From positions 2,318-13,505 of the forward strand of contig JADIIX010000326.1 in NCBI GenBank assembly GCA_027604505.1: a DNA stretch of 11,188 nucleotides. Direction: 5' to 3'. The translations under genes and the position numbers were made by a program. Shown here in pieces: positions 8,703-11,188 of this stretch; positions within the stretch are counted from its first letter, which is position 1; every line of letters begins with the position of its first letter. Source of the stretch: Gonapodya sp. JEL0774 (Eukaryota; Monoblepharomycota; Monoblepharidomycetes; Monoblepharidales; Gonapodyaceae). The notes beneath the pieces were generated by a model that ran no database searches, had not been told where the DNA came from, and saw nothing but the letters and a program-made list of their open reading frames with translations.

Positions 8703-10049
8703 TCATGCGATCCCCACTTTCCCACCACGAATTGTCACATCACAGTCTCCTGCCCAATTCAGCAGAACCGGCGGCCACGTCTCACTCGCAGACAGTATCA
8801 AATCTGTGTGAGTTGTTGAGTTGGCGTTTCCAGAAATGAGGATTTTGGAGTCGGAATGGAGAGCAAAGAGCTGGATGAATGCGTCCAACAACGTCCCCAG
8901 CTTCATGTACTCGGCCACATCCAAAGAAGTATCCCCGTACGTGAAGAAGAATCTGACATCGATTGAGAGTTCATGCAGACGGGGCATCTGATGTATCAGC
9001 TTATTGGAGAAAGCAAGTAATTCCTCCGCCGTGACCACCTGGAGGTCCGAGATCGCCACAGAGATGCTCAATTTCCGAACCATGGCACCCGAAGCTCCGT
9101 CTAGAGATAGCAACTGCCGCACTTGTGGATCAATTCTTATCCATATTCCCACGCCCTCGATGTTCGGGTAAATGTTGAGTAACTCAATGAGAGCAGGTAC
9201 ATCGATCGTGACCATGGGATTCTCCAAAGAGACCGAGGTGACAATATTTCGCCGCTCTCTTGATACCATAGTCACCAAGTGTCTTGTATCAGTTCTGTGT
9301 GGGATTTGGGGTTGGAATACGGTCCCGGAGAGTCGATGCGCTGATGGGAAGAGATGAAGGAGACGCGCTGCGCGTAGTGAGTTCCCCTGGACGTCGGCTG
9401 ACTCTGCCTCAATCTCCTGGACACGTGGTGCCCTTGATTGGGTAAGAATCGTGTCCGGCACATCCAAACTCCCCCCCTCCCCGAGGACGACACTTCCCCA
9501 ATCCAGTATACGGACACGAAGGACACCCAAATTGTGAACGAGCATCAAGTACATCTCAAAACATGCCACAAGGGTGCTATCGCTGTATACGTTCGACGAT
9601 GAGGAGGTTTTGATGTTCCAGATGACTTGTGAAACGTAGAGGATGACCTTCTCCGACCCAACTGGAATCACGTTCGAACAGAACGCAGCACACCGCTCAA
9701 GGAAATCCGTTTTACCACTTTCTCCACTCCATACATCCCTAGAATGCGATGAGGCGAAATCGCCGATTTGGACGTCCCGTAATAATGTCAAGGCTGTCCA
9801 CACCCTCCCGCATCCTCCAGACAACTCCAGAGATGTAAACTCCTCTTGAAACACCAAGCGAGGCAGATGCTCGAAATTCACGATTTCGATGGCTACGTTC
9901 ACTCCCACTGATCCTCCAGGGCATCCAGGTATCGCGTCCAAGGAACACTCGCGCAACCGTCGGGACAGCCGCGGGACGACACCGTAGAAGGTCCGCGGAG
10001 GAAGATAGCGGACAGCGCGCTGCAGGATTTCCACGGGGAGGGTTTCCAT
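8703..10049 (-). CDS. F-box protein, tandem paralogue 2 (intronless, 448 aa)
   Basis: This is the paralogue of the downstream gene at 6904-8265 and would likewise be an SCF substrate adaptor. The first 51 residues (METLPVEIL ... IPGCPGGSVGVN) match it at 42 of 51 positions. Later matches are patchy: FPSAHRLSGTVFQP, TRHLVTMVSRERR, MVRKLSIS, HQMPRLHELS, a DLILSASETWPPVL block and the final KVG. Two F-box positions that are hydrophobic Ile-Phe in paralogue 1 are Ala-Val here (RAVRYLP), and Trp31 is Arg, so Skp1 binding may be weaker. Hydrophobic repeats in the second half again suggest divergent leucine-rich repeats. The gene is intronless with an uninterrupted frame. Its order on the minus strand, upstream of paralogue 1, indicates local tandem duplication. 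Confidence 0.85.
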   Translation of the reverse strand: METLPVEILQRAVRYLPPRTFYGVVPRLSRRLRECSLDAIPGCPGGSVGVNVAIEIVNFEHLPRLVFQEEFTSLELSGGCGRVWTALTLLRDVQIGDFASSHSRDVWSGESGKTDFLERCAAFCSNVIPVGSEKVILYVSQVIWNIKTSSSSNVYSDSTLVACFEMYLMLVHNLGVLRVRILDWGSVVLGEGGSLDVPDTILTQSRAPRVQEIEAESADVQGNSLRAARLLHLFPSAHRLSGTVFQPQIPHRTDTRHLVTMVSRERRNIVTSVSLENPMVTIDVPALIELLNIYPNIEGVGIWIRIDPQVRQLLSLDGASGAMVRKLSISVAISDLQVVTAEELLAFSNKLIHQMPRLHELSIDVRFFFTYGDTSLDVAEYMKLGTLLDAFIQLFALHSDSKILISGNANSTTHTDLILSASETWPPVLLNWAGDCDVTIRGGKVGIA

Positions 10050-10374
10050 CTGGGGAATTTGTTCGCTCGCAGAGATATGGGTTCGGTAAGGGAGTTCGTC
10101 AGTCTAGGAAGAACGTCTGGTCCGTTTGTAATTGAAACCAAATCGTCGGTAATTAATCGAAGAACCCAGTCCAGGTAACAATTCGCACCGGTTTCTAATT
10201 GGGTCAAAATTAGTTTAATAGGATCAATCAGGGCACGCTGGTCATCAAAACATCGGGTCCCTCAAACATGCTGCAATCACTTAGTCCCAGTACAATTTCA
10301 GTGCTGATTATTAATGCGAGATTATGCCAATATGTCCAAAAAATCTTTTATATCTCTCAGCCTTGTACTTGGGT
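10050..10374. other. Intergenic, AT-rich: promoter of F-box 2 and 3' end of the CRN-like gene
   Basis: These 325 bases are richer in A+T than the flanking genes and hold no supported gene. An open frame upstream of the F-box 2 ATG on the minus strand runs out of frame with it and looks spurious. Confidence 0.6.
10346..10352 (-). promoter_or_regulatory. TATA-like TATAAAA, candidate promoter element of F-box 2
   Basis: The minus strand reads GATATAAAAGA here, about 297 bases before the F-box 2 ATG. It would imply a long leader or a 5' UTR intron. It also lies just past the CRN-like stop codon, so it may simply be AT-rich 3' UTR. Confidence 0.2.
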
Positions 10375-11188
10375 TCAAGAAAACGTTGCTGAGAACTTCT
10401 CGGTCTCTTGCTGATTGAAATCGTTCATTCTTTTGTCGAAGCGTGATATGATCTCATCGAGAGCTGATTTCTCCGCAAAAGGTGCAGCATCTCTCAAAGA
10501 CAACAGCATGGCCCTGCTCTTCATCAAGGACAGCTCCCTTGGAGTTTTAAATGCTGAATAGTCTTCCAATTCAATCCATGCATTAACTAGCGCCTCTGAC
10601 GGAGGTAACACAAGTGGCTCTCGTTGATCCAATCTGCGCGGTAGGTTTGGTCGCTTTGATCCAGGGTTGTGTTAGAACTGGTGATAGAAAACTCCAGTGA
10701 TGGACAATAAACTGCTTACTTCACCCATTATCGCTCGTGCATCCAGACCTGACCCGTCGAGATAATCGAAAACACACGCATCGGCAGTCTTCTTTAAGGT
10801 GGACAAGGCTTGAAAACGGGACATGGAAGTCATGCTGAGAGTTCGGTCCTCCCCAAGCCAAAAGAATTCCCACGTTTCAACGCAATCAGTAAGAACGACA
10901 AGTCCGTGGAACTGTTGCGGAGAATCATGGAACAGTAGCAGCTCCGCTATCGCCTGGTAAGTTTCTCTTGAAGATAGTGCCGGCTTCGGCTTTATGATTT
11001 CGACGAATGCAAACCGCATTCGCGAGACACGAATCTCTATATCGGGGGAACCAGTCAGTAGTATCTGCAGACACATAAATATCATGACCATCATGACGAA
11101 ACCGGACGACTGCACTCACATTTGCTTCGCTCAATAAAATTGACAGAGGTTTTTCGTGGACATCTTCCACCTCGCATTCTTTGCGAAG
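10375..11188 (-). CDS. Crinkler (CRN)-like protein, C-terminal 230 residues; 5' end beyond window
   Basis: Three phase-0 exons in minus-strand order, 11188-11120, 11064-10720 and 10653-10375, give 230 residues to the stop. Introns of 55 bases (GTGAGT ... TCTGCAG) and 66 bases (GTAAGC ... CTAAC branch ... AAAG) have good consensus. The middle exon reads SPDIEIRVSRMRFAFVEIIK, then YQAIAELLLFH, then LVVLTDCVETWEFFWLG. I recognise this order from the restriction-endonuclease-like region of CRN/Crinkler-type proteins: an acidic strand, a VEI-K motif, a QAxAEL helix, then LTD with W-FFW. Family members occur in oomycetes, chytrids and other fungi, and some act in host nuclei. Here the expected E-x-K reads E-I-I-K, so an active nuclease site is not assured. 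The last exon is helical and charged, with no known motif. The N-terminal localisation or header region is outside the window. An unrelated nuclease-fold protein is the main alternative. Confidence 0.5.

Noticed and set aside
9899-10207. Minus-strand frame overlapping the F-box 2 start in another phase
   Set aside because: Its second half is the shadow of the conserved F-box block and its first half has no counterpart upstream of F-box 1.

Overview
The window looks like nuclear DNA of a fungus. Genes carry many short GT-AG introns (about 55-130 bases), introns end in pyrimidine-rich CAG/TAG, and the one firmly recognised gene is VPS16, a core eukaryotic vacuolar trafficking subunit. The lineage cannot be fixed from the sequence. 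A possible tiny-macrocysts-like membrane sensor next to a Crinkler-like gene would suit an early-diverging, perhaps zoosporic, fungus, but this is inference.

Layout. 23-1188 (+): the last eight predicted exons of a membrane protein that enters from the left. An ectodomain-like region is followed by one strong membrane helix and a short cytoplasmic tail. 1392-4935 (+): a complete nine-exon VPS16 gene (939 aa), with an N-terminal propeller region and a C-terminal helical-solenoid region. 4936-5196: the interval where VPS16 and the next gene converge. 5197-6726 (-): an unrecognised three-exon gene of about 424 aa, low-complexity and acidic/His/Ser-rich, with a short helical segment. 6904-8265 and 8703-10049 (-): two intronless tandem paralogues encoding F-box proteins. 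Their first 51 residues are about 82% identical and the rest has diverged strongly. 10375-11188 (-): the 3' half of a three-exon gene resembling the nuclease-like region of Crinkler (CRN) proteins, cut by the right edge.

How the genes relate. Nothing suggests an operon or one joint pathway. VPS16 is housekeeping (HOPS/CORVET tethering). The right 4.3 kb looks like a faster-evolving accessory block: duplicated F-box substrate adaptors beside a CRN-like gene, all on the minus strand. No RNA genes, CRISPR arrays, transposase genes or intact mobile elements were seen. Exon structures were inferred by hand from splice consensus, reading phase and protein plausibility; only those of VPS16 are also supported by homology.
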